Shown here one piece after another: positions 25,819 to 34,381 of a stretch of DNA of 64,000 bases (the first letter of the stretch is position 1; every line of letters starts with the position of its first letter). The stretch comes from Candidatus Melainabacteria bacterium (lineage in GTDB: Bacteria; Cyanobacteriota; Vampirovibrionia; Obscuribacterales; Obscuribacteraceae): assembly GCA_003151275.1 (NCBI GenBank), contig PLXC01000159.1, positions 275,906-339,905 of the forward strand. Direction: 5' to 3'. The notes beneath the pieces were generated by a model. That model saw nothing but the letters and a program-made list of their open reading frames with translations, was not told where the DNA came from and made no database searches. The position numbers and the translations under genes are program-made.

Positions 25819-25995
25819 AAAATCAGCGCACTTCAAGCACAAGCTGTCACAGAACCAAATGCCGGCAAGGCTGCCGGCGCTCCCAGAATTACGAAGTTCC
25901 GTAAAGAATAACTGTTCACAAAAACCTTGAGAAACCCTGAACAATTCAGCTTCTTGGCAGGCGGCGAGTAGTATGAGGTTAGATACGGGGGTTTT

Positions 25996-26784
25996 ATGGC
26001 TACATCATTACTTGGATTTCTTACCAAATTTTTGCAGGGTGTTGAAGCGCAGACGTGCGACACAGCGCACTACGCGGCTATGCGCGCTATTACTAATCAG
26101 GATTACGAAAAGGCACTTCAATTACTATTGCCGGACGCGAACGCTGGAGATCTGCACGCACAAACTCTTGTCGGCGTGATCTACAGAGATTGCTCGGGAT
26201 TGCGAACAGATCACGAAAACGCCTTCAAATGGCTCCAGGCTGCCTCAAGCAAGGGATACGCTCTTGCCGATCTCAATCTCGGATTGATGTATTACGACGG
26301 TCTGGCTGTGGCGCAAAATTATGAGCAGGCTGCAGCGTATTTCCACAAAGCGGCAAAAGCCGGACTGGCAGAGGCGCAGCTGCGTCTCGCAGGCATGTAC
26401 TTTGACGGTGAAGGGGTGCGCAAAGATACAAAACAGGCTGTTTATTGGTGGCACCTGGCCGCGGAACAAGGCAATGCTGAAGCGCAATTTCGGCTGGGGC
26501 TGTGCTTCGCCGATGGCGTTGAAACCACGGTCAATTATCAACACGCGCACACATGGTTTAAACTGGCAGCAGAACAAGGACACTCAGACGCTCAGAGTTC
26601 ACTGGGCGAATTGTACTTTTACGGTCGTGGAGTGAATCGCAGCGAACGTAAAGCAGCAAAATGGTGGCACCGTTCTGCGGAGCAGGGTAATGAACTTGCC
26701 CAGCAAAATCTTGAAGTGCTGAGACGACCCGAGGTCCATCCTGGGGATGAGGCCAAGGCCTACACCGCCTACAACGGGATGTAA
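25996..26784 (+). CDS. Sel1-repeat protein
   Basis: A 262-residue protein built of about five Sel1-like (SLR) repeats of 36 residues between residues 50 and 240, each of the A...LG..Y..G.gv..n...A..W...AA..G form, for example [28 protein letters not shown]. There is no clear signal peptide, although residues 5-15 are hydrophobic. Such repeats bind proteins and are common in host-interacting or stress-adaptor proteins. ATG 25996 follows a GGGGG stretch. It is convergent with the permease gene, and its stop lies 20 bp from the permease stop. Confidence 0.85.
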   Translation: MATSLLGFLTKFLQGVEAQTCDTAHYAAMRAITNQDYEKALQLLLPDANAGDLHAQTLVGVIYRDCSGLRTDHENAFKWLQAASSKGYALADLNLGLMYYDGLAVAQNYEQAAAYFHKAAKAGLAEAQLRLAGMYFDGEGVRKDTKQAVYWWHLAAEQGNAEAQFRLGLCFADGVETTVNYQHAHTWFKLAAEQGHSDAQSSLGELYFYGRGVNRSERKAAKWWHRSAEQGNELAQQNLEVLRRPEVHPGDEAKAYTAYNGM

Positions 26785-26802
26785 GTAAGCCTTCTGCATA
26801 AC

Positions 26803-26829
26803 GTCAGAAATTTGCACGAAATTTCTGAC
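26803..26829. terminator. Bidirectional hairpin terminator
   Basis: GTCAGAAATTT and AAATTTCTGAC form a perfect 11-bp stem around GCACG between the convergent Sel1 and permease genes. The last codons and stop of the permease lie inside it. Confidence 0.7.
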
Positions 26830-28159
26830 ATTCAAAATAACGGAAGCCCACATACATCAAAAAGCTCACTAGCCATGCCTGCAGTCCACTAATTCCCACG
26901 TGGATGAATTCCAGCGAGGGAATCATACCGGCCGTCGCGATACCTGTAGCAGACCCGGCTATAAACGAAACTACGGCGCTACAATTTACCCTTGGCAATT
27001 CAGCAAATTCGTAAACACGCGACAAATCGATCGCGTTTTTTGAAAAACGGGGAACAACATAAGCTTCCGCGAGCATTATGACCGTGGCACAAGGGAGCAC
27101 GATCGATGACATCGCGGCGACGTCCTGAAACGCTCGCACATATCCACTTAGCCACGCCGCCAGAACCGCTCCAACAACTGTGAGCACCGCCACCACTCGT
27201 TTTCGCGGAAACTCGAACAAGTTTTCGACACCATTAATGCTGCCGTAGAGGCAAGAATCTGCCAGGGCAAAATAGGTGACAAACAGAACAAGTGCAGCGA
27301 CCGGTGCCATTCCTGCGAAAGAATATTGATTCATGAACGCAGTCGCTTTAGAAAACTCGGTGATGTGAGTCATTTGACCAAGAATCCAACCAGTGATCGG
27401 AAATACAACCTGGCCAATAACTATTGCCACTACTAACGGTACCACAACAAAAGATGTACGCGGTCTTCCGTAACGCCAGAAATCAGGCTCGTTTCCCCAG
27501 GCGCCGTAGCCAAGAACAAAGGCTGAGATAAGTGACAACGCGGCACCAAAAGATTGATGCGGTTGTTCCGCGAACATCACGGGAGTAAAGCTGCCAGAAG
27601 CCTTGAAGAAAGTAAATCCGACCCAAGCGACAAGTACAGGCGCGGCGATATAGCCGGCGAAGTTGGCAATTCCCGAGAAGCCAAAGAAGTTATTGAAAGC
27701 CATCAGAATGCCAAATCCGGCCGAAAGTAACGCCACCGGAACGTCCAGATGAAATAAACCTTTCAATGCATCTGCCATTAGATATGCCGTTAATCCGTAC
27801 CAACCCATCGACAACACAACCAGGCAAACTGAAATTAGTCGTGAACCCCATTGGCCAAAGACGCTGCGACTGAGCAAAGAATATGTCAGCCCCGTTTGAG
27901 ATCCAAGGAAACATGCAGGAACCGCGTAGAGCAACAACACTACGTTGCTCAGAATCAGGCACGACAATACCTGTTGAAAGACAAGTCCGTTTTTAACCCA
28001 CTCAAATCCCACTAATATGGACGGGAAACCAGTGACCATCGTTATCCACAACAATCCCATCGTGACGGGATTGCGCCGTTCCGAAAGGGGCACAACATCG
28101 AGGGCGTGGTCTTGGCTTTCGAGCAATTGTTCGCTAATGGTATTAGAGGTGTCTGACAT
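26804..28159 (-). CDS. NCS1-family nucleobase permease (CodB-like)
   Basis: A 451-residue inner-membrane transporter with about 12 hydrophobic helices. The N-terminal PLSERRNPVTMGLLWITMVTGF and the helix pair around MADALKGLFHLDVP and GIANFAGYIAAPVLVAW match the purine-cytosine permease (CodB/NCS1) family, as does the length (CodB about 420). The family uses a Na+ or H+ gradient to import cytosine, allantoin, hydantoin or thiamine. No deaminase or catabolic gene is adjacent, so the substrate stays open. ATG at 28157-28159. Confidence 0.8.
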   Translation of the reverse strand: MSDTSNTISEQLLESQDHALDVVPLSERRNPVTMGLLWITMVTGFPSILVGFEWVKNGLVFQQVLSCLILSNVVLLLYAVPACFLGSQTGLTYSLLSRSVFGQWGSRLISVCLVVLSMGWYGLTAYLMADALKGLFHLDVPVALLSAGFGILMAFNNFFGFSGIANFAGYIAAPVLVAWVGFTFFKASGSFTPVMFAEQPHQSFGAALSLISAFVLGYGAWGNEPDFWRYGRPRTSFVVVPLVVAIVIGQVVFPITGWILGQMTHITEFSKATAFMNQYSFAGMAPVAALVLFVTYFALADSCLYGSINGVENLFEFPRKRVVAVLTVVGAVLAAWLSGYVRAFQDVAAMSSIVLPCATVIMLAEAYVVPRFSKNAIDLSRVYEFAELPRVNCSAVVSFIAGSATGIATAGMIPSLEFIHVGISGLQAWLVSFLMYVGFRYFECQKFRANF

Positions 28160-28522
28160 AAATCCTCGCCATGCGACGGCTATCTTACACTAAGGTCAAT
28201 TGACTCTGGTGCCTAGCTGCACATCCAAGATCCAGGCCCAGGAACTTAAGAATTAGGCAGAAAAAATGTAGAGAGTTAGTTTGGCACCAAATGTGATGGC
28301 GTGACAGACAACGCCCAGGTGACTATTGACCCTATATTTTTAAGATTCGTGCCAAACATCAGCACCGCTAGTGATGCCAAGTGGATATATATTCTGATAT
28401 AACCTTTGAAGCGCTAGCTTATGCTGACAGATGTTGTCATGGGATTTGGTCGGCCCGCTTAAGGGCATTGATAGGCAGGCAGTTACTTCTACATGCAGTT
28501 ACTTCTACATAAGGAACATTCG
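28160..28522. other. Intergenic region with a 16-bp tandem duplication
   Basis: Divergent promoter region for the permease and the secreted orphan. GCAGTTACTTCTACAT occurs twice in direct succession (28479-28494 and 28495-28510), ending 12 bp before the start codon at 28523. The GCACC-family motif GCACCAAATGTGATG is at 28284, with GTGCC and GCACC half-sites near 28350-28367. Confidence 0.6.
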
Positions 28523-29164
28523 ATGAAAAACAAAGCACTGGCGGCCTTCGCGGCAGCATCCATAGTAATCTCGATTCAACCTGGGTTTGCCAGAGGTCAT
28601 AACCATATCCAAAATATCAGTCACGCTGGCGAGGGGCTTGAATTAGGAGATTTTTCCGCGTTGTGTTGCAGTAACAACAGCAGCGGCAGCGTCCAAACGC
28701 TTCACATACCAGCCCAAGGCTTCGTAGTCGAATTGACGGCAAATGGAGGCTCTTTCTTTTCAGAAACAGGCGTTGAACATTTGGACACTAATCCAGTATT
28801 TTTGAAAAAGAATATCTCATTCAGCGTGGCGCAAGGTGGGATTACACCAAGCTTCATAGTCTTCGTTGACTACACTCTCAATGGTGGGTCGCAAGTAGAG
28901 AGATCTTTTACCGTAGCTAACGGGGGACTTCACGTGGCAGGTAATGCCGTCAATATATTCGCAGGACCCGGAGCTAATCAGATCCCCTTCGGAGCGAAAA
29001 TCACCGGTCTGTTTTTTGATTTAGAGCAAGATTGCGGCAATTTCGCATCTGGATCAGAAGTCATGGACATCTCGAACGTGTTTCTCGATAAGCAATTCGT
29101 CTCCTACGAAGTCGACCACGGCATCATCGAGAATGAAAGTGCCTTCTGCAGCGGTGGTTGCTAA
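28523..29164 (+). CDS. Secreted orphan protein, 213 aa
   Basis: ATG 28523 has AAGGAA upstream; an earlier ATG at 28493 sits inside the 16-bp duplication and lacks a ribosome site. A signal peptide is clear (MKNKALAAFAAASIVISI, cleavage near GFA-RG). The mature part is beta-rich with four or more Cys (ALCCSNNS, QDCGNF, AFCSGGC) that could form disulfides. No family recognised. It may be a small periplasmic or surface protein. A strong terminator follows. Confidence 0.65.
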   Translation: MKNKALAAFAAASIVISIQPGFARGHNHIQNISHAGEGLELGDFSALCCSNNSSGSVQTLHIPAQGFVVELTANGGSFFSETGVEHLDTNPVFLKKNISFSVAQGGITPSFIVFVDYTLNGGSQVERSFTVANGGLHVAGNAVNIFAGPGANQIPFGAKITGLFFDLEQDCGNFASGSEVMDISNVFLDKQFVSYEVDHGIIENESAFCSGGC

Positions 29165-29220
29165 ACGCTAGTCTGTTGCTTGATGATCGAATGAGGTAGC
29201 AGGAACAGTATTAAATTAAA

Positions 29221-29253
29221 CTGCTGTCTTGGCTCAAGGCGGCAGTTTTTTTT
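29221..29253 (+). terminator. Rho-independent terminator after secreted orphan
   Basis: CTGCTGTCTT (29221-29230) pairs with AAGGCGGCAG (29236-29245, two G-U), followed by eight T. A second hairpin, AGTGATGCC..GGCATCACT (29263-29289), follows and may serve the opposite strand. Confidence 0.85.
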
Positions 29254-29376
29254 AGCAAGCCTAGTGATGCCGCCAACGGTGGCATCACTAACATGATCTT
29301 AGGTTCATCGACTGATAGTTAGGTGTGCAGGCGCTGCTTTATCGGACAAAGAAGAGGCGCCGACGGTACTCGACGA

Positions 29377-31197
29377 TTATTGATCCCTCGTCAACCCGCG
29401 GTAGCGAATCTCGTGAGCAGCCTGGCGAATCGACGACCAAGACAGGAGAAGCTCGCCGTACCGACGTACCAACCGTTGTTGTATTATTCGTGCTGCTTCT
29501 AAGCCGAAAAGGTCCACCAGGTCGCTTCCGGCAATGTAGATAGTCTCAGGCAGCGTTTCTCTGATAGCGCTCATCGCCATGTACATATCAGCAGCCCAGA
29601 AATTAGGCTTTTCATCATAGCGCTTCAATAAACCTTCCATCCGAATCAGGTCCAGGCTTGCCCGCCGCGACAAAGACAGCCTCAGCATCTCTTCAAAGTC
29701 AGCAAGAGGCGCAGAGCCCCATTCCACAAGTGATTGTCCGAGGGCAGCAAAGTCTCTCTTTGGGGTTCGTTCTCTACCGGCAGTAAACAAGTTCACCAGC
29801 ATTCTAAAAATATCCGCACTGCGCAGGCGTGACACTCGTTTACGCAAATGCTCGGGTGGATAAGTGCGCTGCAAGATTGGCTTGTGCAGAATATGCCAGG
29901 GCAGATAACCGATGAAACCGCCTTCGGGCATCAGGCAAAGGAGTTCACCGAAGGTTAGATCTTGACCTCTCAAGACGGGAAAGAAAGGCGGTAAGAGTTG
30001 ACGATTATCAAAACCAAGGTTATGACCCGGAATCAGACAGCCACTACCAATGGTGTTGCTGGTTACTGATCTCATAACTTGGTGATTGGTCAGGGCAAAG
30101 CGATATTGGCTCTCTGATTCCATAAGACGCTCACGTGATTTCTGTTCCAAGAATAAGAGGTAATGAGAGCCGCCCATGCCCGATTCGCCTGCTACGCCAA
30201 TGGATGTAAATGCAACCCGGCCGCCACTAGGCTCCATACGACGCACGAAACCGGACGTGATCTGCTCGAGATTTAACGACGAAGGAGATGCATCCTGAAT
30301 ACATTGACTGACTGCCTTTCCGAGAAGCTGTTCGTGCAGAGCAATGACGTCTTCGGTAATGAAACCGTTGCCCAGCGATTCGACTTCAGACTGCGATAAA
30401 AACCAAAATTCAGTCGGATCATATTCGGAGCTAAGACTCAATCCCGGTCTCAATTCAAGACATGGAGTGACGCGGCAAATTGTATCGTCATCGGCTTCAA
30501 GCGTAAGATCGCCAATAGTTCTCAGCTGCATTAGATTGCGACTCAGTCCCACTGTGAGCGGCAAGTTTTCAACATTTAGCAAAGCAAAATTAACGATGTC
30601 GGGTGAAACGTCGGCATGCTGACAAAGCTGGCGAGCAAAGACCTCGGCATCCCCGCGGTTCAAATAATGGCTGTCAATCCCAAACTGAGCTTTGATAATT
30701 TCCAGAACTTGTAAATTGGCTTGCTGTGTCCCGGTTTCGTCGGATTGATCGACAACAACAAACTTTAGATCATCATGTCCGTAAAGTTTCGCGCATTCAG
30801 CATAACTTTCCAGACACCGCTTCAGTTCTTCGGGCCGGTTGCGCGTTGGAAATCCCACTGAACTGATTTTCGGCGGAATAGCCTCGATCACTGAGTATCG
30901 AGTGCAGTGACTGGTCAAACCTTCATGCGACACAAGCAGCCCGGCGTGGGCAAGATCGACGAGCTGATGGCGAACGGCCGATACACGATCAGCGGGTAAT
31001 TTGAGTACTGTGCACAACTGAGCCGCGTGATTTTCCAAAGTTTCAAAGGCTCGGCACTCCCTGAGGATGCGCACTTGCATCGCAGTCAAGTTATGCGTTG
31101 AGCGCGTCAACGGGCTGTAAACCAACTCTCGATTATCACCGACAGGAAAGCGCGACCAGTCGAATAAGCCACGATAACGCTGCTTTTCAATGATCAT
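29377..31197 (-). CDS. PqqD/RRE-like winged helix fused to GT-A glycosyltransferase-like domain (paralogue 2)
   Basis: A 606-residue protein. Residues 25-92 follow the PqqD/RiPP-recognition-element pattern (LTAMQVRILRECRAFETL ... LPADRVSAVRHQLVDL then HAGLLVS). Residues 112-245 look like a GT-A nucleotide-sugar fold: SVGFPTRNRPEELKRCLESY, KFVVVDQSDE, GLSRNL and EADDDT (Asp236-238, a DxD-like metal site). A central 250-430 region carries GGRVAFTSIGVAGESGMG and LIPGHNLGFDNRQ. Residues 440-606 are helical and Arg-rich. ATG at 31195-31197 has AGGA upstream, derived from the kinase remnant, whose TGA overlaps it as ATGA. It is about three quarters identical by eye to the next gene. The fusion suggests a glycosyltransferase recruited to a peptide substrate; the substrate is unknown. 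Confidence 0.6.
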   Translation of the reverse strand: MIIEKQRYRGLFDWSRFPVGDNRELVYSPLTRSTHNLTAMQVRILRECRAFETLENHAAQLCTVLKLPADRVSAVRHQLVDLAHAGLLVSHEGLTSHCTRYSVIEAIPPKISSVGFPTRNRPEELKRCLESYAECAKLYGHDDLKFVVVDQSDETGTQQANLQVLEIIKAQFGIDSHYLNRGDAEVFARQLCQHADVSPDIVNFALLNVENLPLTVGLSRNLMQLRTIGDLTLEADDDTICRVTPCLELRPGLSLSSEYDPTEFWFLSQSEVESLGNGFITEDVIALHEQLLGKAVSQCIQDASPSSLNLEQITSGFVRRMEPSGGRVAFTSIGVAGESGMGGSHYLLFLEQKSRERLMESESQYRFALTNHQVMRSVTSNTIGSGCLIPGHNLGFDNRQLLPPFFPVLRGQDLTFGELLCLMPEGGFIGYLPWHILHKPILQRTYPPEHLRKRVSRLRSADIFRMLVNLFTAGRERTPKRDFAALGQSLVEWGSAPLADFEEMLRLSLSRRASLDLIRMEGLLKRYDEKPNFWAADMYMAMSAIRETLPETIYIAGSDLVDLFGLEAARIIQQRLVRRYGELLLSWSSIRQAAHEIRYRGLTRDQ

Positions 31198-31206
31198 GCC
31201 ATCCTG

Positions 31207-31267
31207 CTCTTAAGCAGCAGATTATCTGAATCCACTGGTTTTATTGACGACGGTAAAGGCACATTCA
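31207..31267 (-). pseudogene. Remnant of the Ser/Thr kinase gene between the two glycosyltransferase-like genes
   Basis: On the minus strand this 61-bp stretch reads NVPLPSSIKPVDSDNLLLKS, matching NVPLPSSVHP..ADLENLLLKS of the intact kinase (DNA at 33451-33520) with an in-frame 9-bp gap. Its frame ends in the TGA that overlaps the start of the 31197 gene. It shows that an ancestral kinase-glycosyltransferase unit was tandemly duplicated and the second kinase deleted. Confidence 0.85.
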
Positions 31268-33109
31268 TTGACGCAACGCCAAGCCGCGGCAGCGAAGCTC
31301 GTGAGCGGCCTGGCGAATCGAAGACCAAGACAGAAGTAATTCTCCGCATCGACGTACCAGCCCTTGTTGCATTGTTCGTGCTGCTTCCAAGCCAAAAACT
31401 TCAACGAGATCGCTGCCGACAATGTAGCTGGTCTCAAACAGCGTTTCTCTGAGTGCGTTCATCGCCATATTCAGATCATCGGCCCAGTATTTAGGCATTT
31501 CAGCATATTGTTTCAATTGACCTTCCATGTGAACGAGATCCAAGCTTGCCCGCCGGACCAAAGACAGTCTCAGCATCTCTTCGAAGTCATCAATAGGCGC
31601 AGAGCCCCATTCCACCAATGATTGACCGAGAACAGCAAAGTCTTTCTTTGCGGTTAGCTCTCTGCCAACATTAAACAAAAGCGCCAACATTCTAAAGATA
31701 TCCGCACTCCGCAGACGTGACACACGTTTGAGCAAATGGTCAGAATTATAGGTTCGCCTAACGATCGGTTTGTGGAGCAGGTGCCACGGAAGATAGCCAA
31801 TATAGCCTCCTTCGGGCATAAGGCACAAGAGTTGACCAAAGTTTAAGTCTTCTCCCCTCGAGCCGGGAAAGAAAGGTGGCAAGAGTTGACGGTTGTCAAA
31901 ACCATGGTTGTGCCCTGGAATCAGCGTGCCACTACTGATGGTGTTGCTCGTGACAGATCTCAGCACTTGATGGTTGGCCAGCGCAAAACGGTATTGGCTC
32001 TCTGAAGTCATAAGACGCGCGCGTGATTTCGCGTCCAAGACTAAGAAATAGTAAGAACCGTCCATGCCCGATTCGCCCGCCACACCAAGGGATGTGAATG
32101 CGACCCGGCCGCCACTGGGCTCCATCCGGCGCACGAAGTTAGAAGTGACCTGTTGGAGATCTAGTAACGAGGGAGATGTATTTTGAATGCATGAACTAAC
32201 TGACTTTCCGAGAAGCTGTTCGTGCAGCGCAAAGATATCTTCGGTATTAAAGCCATTGCCCAGCGATTCAACCTCAGACTCCGAGAGAAACCAGAATTCA
32301 GTTGGATTATATTCTGATGTGATACTCAGACCCTGTTTCAATTCCGGGCACGGTGCGACACGGCAAATTGTATCGTCGTCGACATTGACCATGAGATCGC
32401 CAACGCTGCTCAGCTGCATAAGATTGCGGCTGAGTCCCAATGTTAGCGGCATGTGATCAACATTTAGCAAAGCAAAATTGACGATATCAGGGGAAACATC
32501 GGCATACTGACAAAGTTGACGAGCGAAGAGTTCGGCGTCCGTGCGGTTCAAGTACTGACTTTCAATGCCAAACTCGGCATTGATCTTTTGCAGAACTTGT
32601 ACATTGGCTTGTTGTGTCACAGTTTCGTCGGACTGATCGACAACGACAAATTTGAGATCATCACGCCCGTAAAGTTTCGCGCATTCCGCGTAACTCTCCA
32701 AGCAACGCTTCAGTGCCTCCGGCCGGTTGCGCGTTGGTACTCCCACTGACGCAATTCTCGGGGGAGCATCTTGATCCACCGAATACTGAGTGAAGCGTCT
32801 GGTCAGATCTTCATGCGACACAAGCAGCCCGTTCTCGACAAGTCCACCGAGCTGCTGCTGAATATCCAATTGCTGATCAACAGAAACATGCAGATTTGCG
32901 CAGATCTGAGCGGCGTGCTTTTCCAGACTCTCGAACGCTCGACATTCCCTGAGGATGCGCACTTGCATCGCAGTCAAGATGTGCGTCGAACGCGTCAGTG
33001 GGCTGTAAACCAACTCTCGATTGTCACCGACAGGAAAGCGCGTCCAATCGAACAAGCCGCGATAAGCCTCATTAGTGCTGTTAGAAGAAGATGACTCGTC
33101 GGACACCAT
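31265..33109 (-). CDS. PqqD/RRE-like winged helix fused to GT-A glycosyltransferase-like domain (paralogue 1)
   Basis: A 614-residue paralogue of the preceding protein, collinear over its whole length after a slightly longer Ser/Asn-rich start (MVSDESSSSNSTNE). The N-terminal winged-helix-like part (about 33-100), PTRNRPEALKRCLESY, VVVDQSDE, GLSRNL, and the acidic NVDDDT in place of EADDDT are conserved, as are the SGGRVAFTSLGVAGESGM and LIPGHNHGFDNRQ blocks. ATG at 33107-33109 has only a weak ribosome site. It lies 214 bp downstream of the kinase on the same strand. Two complete, well-conserved copies argue that both are functional, possibly with different substrates. Confidence 0.6.
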   Translation of the reverse strand: MVSDESSSSNSTNEAYRGLFDWTRFPVGDNRELVYSPLTRSTHILTAMQVRILRECRAFESLEKHAAQICANLHVSVDQQLDIQQQLGGLVENGLLVSHEDLTRRFTQYSVDQDAPPRIASVGVPTRNRPEALKRCLESYAECAKLYGRDDLKFVVVDQSDETVTQQANVQVLQKINAEFGIESQYLNRTDAELFARQLCQYADVSPDIVNFALLNVDHMPLTLGLSRNLMQLSSVGDLMVNVDDDTICRVAPCPELKQGLSITSEYNPTEFWFLSESEVESLGNGFNTEDIFALHEQLLGKSVSSCIQNTSPSLLDLQQVTSNFVRRMEPSGGRVAFTSLGVAGESGMDGSYYFLVLDAKSRARLMTSESQYRFALANHQVLRSVTSNTISSGTLIPGHNHGFDNRQLLPPFFPGSRGEDLNFGQLLCLMPEGGYIGYLPWHLLHKPIVRRTYNSDHLLKRVSRLRSADIFRMLALLFNVGRELTAKKDFAVLGQSLVEWGSAPIDDFEEMLRLSLVRRASLDLVHMEGQLKQYAEMPKYWADDLNMAMNALRETLFETSYIVGSDLVEVFGLEAARTMQQGLVRRCGELLLSWSSIRQAAHELRCRGLALRQ

Positions 33110-33176
33110 TGGCTGAACAAATTCCTGAACTCATAACGCTCAAATCATACGACTGAATTGGAAGCCAGGTCCTGAA

Positions 33177-33269
33177 ATGATCAAAAAGCTAAAAAAGATG
33201 AAAAAGTCACTAAAAAAAACACGCTTAGATATCCGCATGTCATTCAATGACTTAGTCAATTTTTTATAA
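33177..33269 (+). CDS. Possible 30-aa lysine-rich small ORF
   Basis: ATG 33177 with AGGT seven bases upstream gives MIKKLKKMKKSLKKTRLDIR and ten more residues, stop at 33267. It is antisense to the kinase-glycosyltransferase transcript and sits in the 214-bp gap between them. A-rich codons could give such a peptide by chance. A short basic peptide next to two RRE-like proteins is the only reason to list it. Confidence 0.18.
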   Translation: MIKKLKKMKKSLKKTRLDIRMSFNDLVNFL

Positions 33270-33323
33270 TCGTAGAGGGACTCTCAAATACTATCAATCT
33301 ATGCCCAGGTAAATACGGTGTTG

Positions 33324-34313
33324 TCACTTCGGTAAAAATTGCTCGGTTCCCTTAAGTCGTAATGCCGAAAGCGCTCCTGCAATTGCACCAAAGCTCCTGA
33401 AACCAGGATCCAAATCAATCTGTCCCGATATATTTACTCTAAGGCGAATACTCTTAAGCAGCAGATTTTCTAAATCCGCACCAATCTCTGGGTGCACCGA
33501 CGACGGTAATGGCACATTCAATATATTCGATAGGAAATATTTGCCGACTATCTCTTGTAGGCGCACCATCTCCAATAGATTCGCTCCTATTCTTGACAGA
33601 TCGCTTTCTTGCGAGAACCCAGTTTTTGCTGTCGGTTGAATGCCCAGTACAACCTCCCAGAGCATCAAACCAAACGCCAACAGGTCATCTGGTTCGAGCG
33701 CAGGGTAATAGGCAACAGTAGTAATGGCACAGCTGGGCAGATTGCTGCCATTCACCAAATCAAGCCTTCCGAAATATCCGGGATCGATTATAGTGATACC
33801 AGATTTGGTGATTAGTATGTTTTCGGGCTTGATGTCACCATGATAACGCAACGACTCGCTCTTGCTTAGTTTATCCAACGATCTGGCGATCTCGATAGTT
33901 TTATCGACAGTAATGGACTGCCTTATCATCAACTGCCGTAGCGTTTCGCCTTGAACTAATTCCATTTCATAGTACGTGAGACCGGGCTGGTCGACCAACT
34001 GGTCAACCTTTATCCACCCTGACTGGCTAACCGTTCTGAGCTGAGCGTGTTGCGTCCTGAGCAGTTTAGCCGCATCAGGAAGAACATCCATGGTGCCATC
34101 AGTAATTTGTGCAATCGCCCTGGTGCTCAGGCAATCTTTTGCTTGTCGCTTGCTCACCAAATCCTGCGGTTTAGCAACCTTGAAAGCCTTCTGTTGAGCC
34201 GTTTTTAAATGCACACCTCTATAGACAGAGGAGAAAATTCCTTCGCCCAGCTTCTGGTCGATTTTGTAGTCGCCTACCTCCAGACCCACCCAACTGAGAT
34301 CTTGACTGACCAA
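33324..34313 (-). CDS. Atypical Ser/Thr protein kinase
   Basis: A 329-residue cytoplasmic kinase with no membrane segment or extra domain. The glycine loop is GEGIFSSVY (23-31) and the ATP-anchoring Lys is in KAFKVAK (Lys45). The catalytic loop is YHGDIKPENIL (HGD at 158-160 instead of HRD), and the magnesium loop is IIDPGYFG (Asp177, DPG instead of DFG). The catalytic Asp, Lys162 and Asn165 are kept, so activity is plausible. Start is TTG at 34311-34313 with GAGG upstream. It lies 68 bp after the zincin-LRR gene and before the glycosyltransferase-like genes on the same strand. The DPG/HGD combination suggests altered regulation. Confidence 0.8.
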   Translation of the reverse strand: MVSQDLSWVGLEVGDYKIDQKLGEGIFSSVYRGVHLKTAQQKAFKVAKPQDLVSKRQAKDCLSTRAIAQITDGTMDVLPDAAKLLRTQHAQLRTVSQSGWIKVDQLVDQPGLTYYEMELVQGETLRQLMIRQSITVDKTIEIARSLDKLSKSESLRYHGDIKPENILITKSGITIIDPGYFGRLDLVNGSNLPSCAITTVAYYPALEPDDLLAFGLMLWEVVLGIQPTAKTGFSQESDLSRIGANLLEMVRLQEIVGKYFLSNILNVPLPSSVHPEIGADLENLLLKSIRLRVNISGQIDLDPGFRSFGAIAGALSALRLKGTEQFLPK

Positions 34314-34381
34314 TTAAATGCCTCGACGCTTATCCAGCCCTGAATGATATCTTCTATCTAACAGGAAACAAACCCAAAAGG

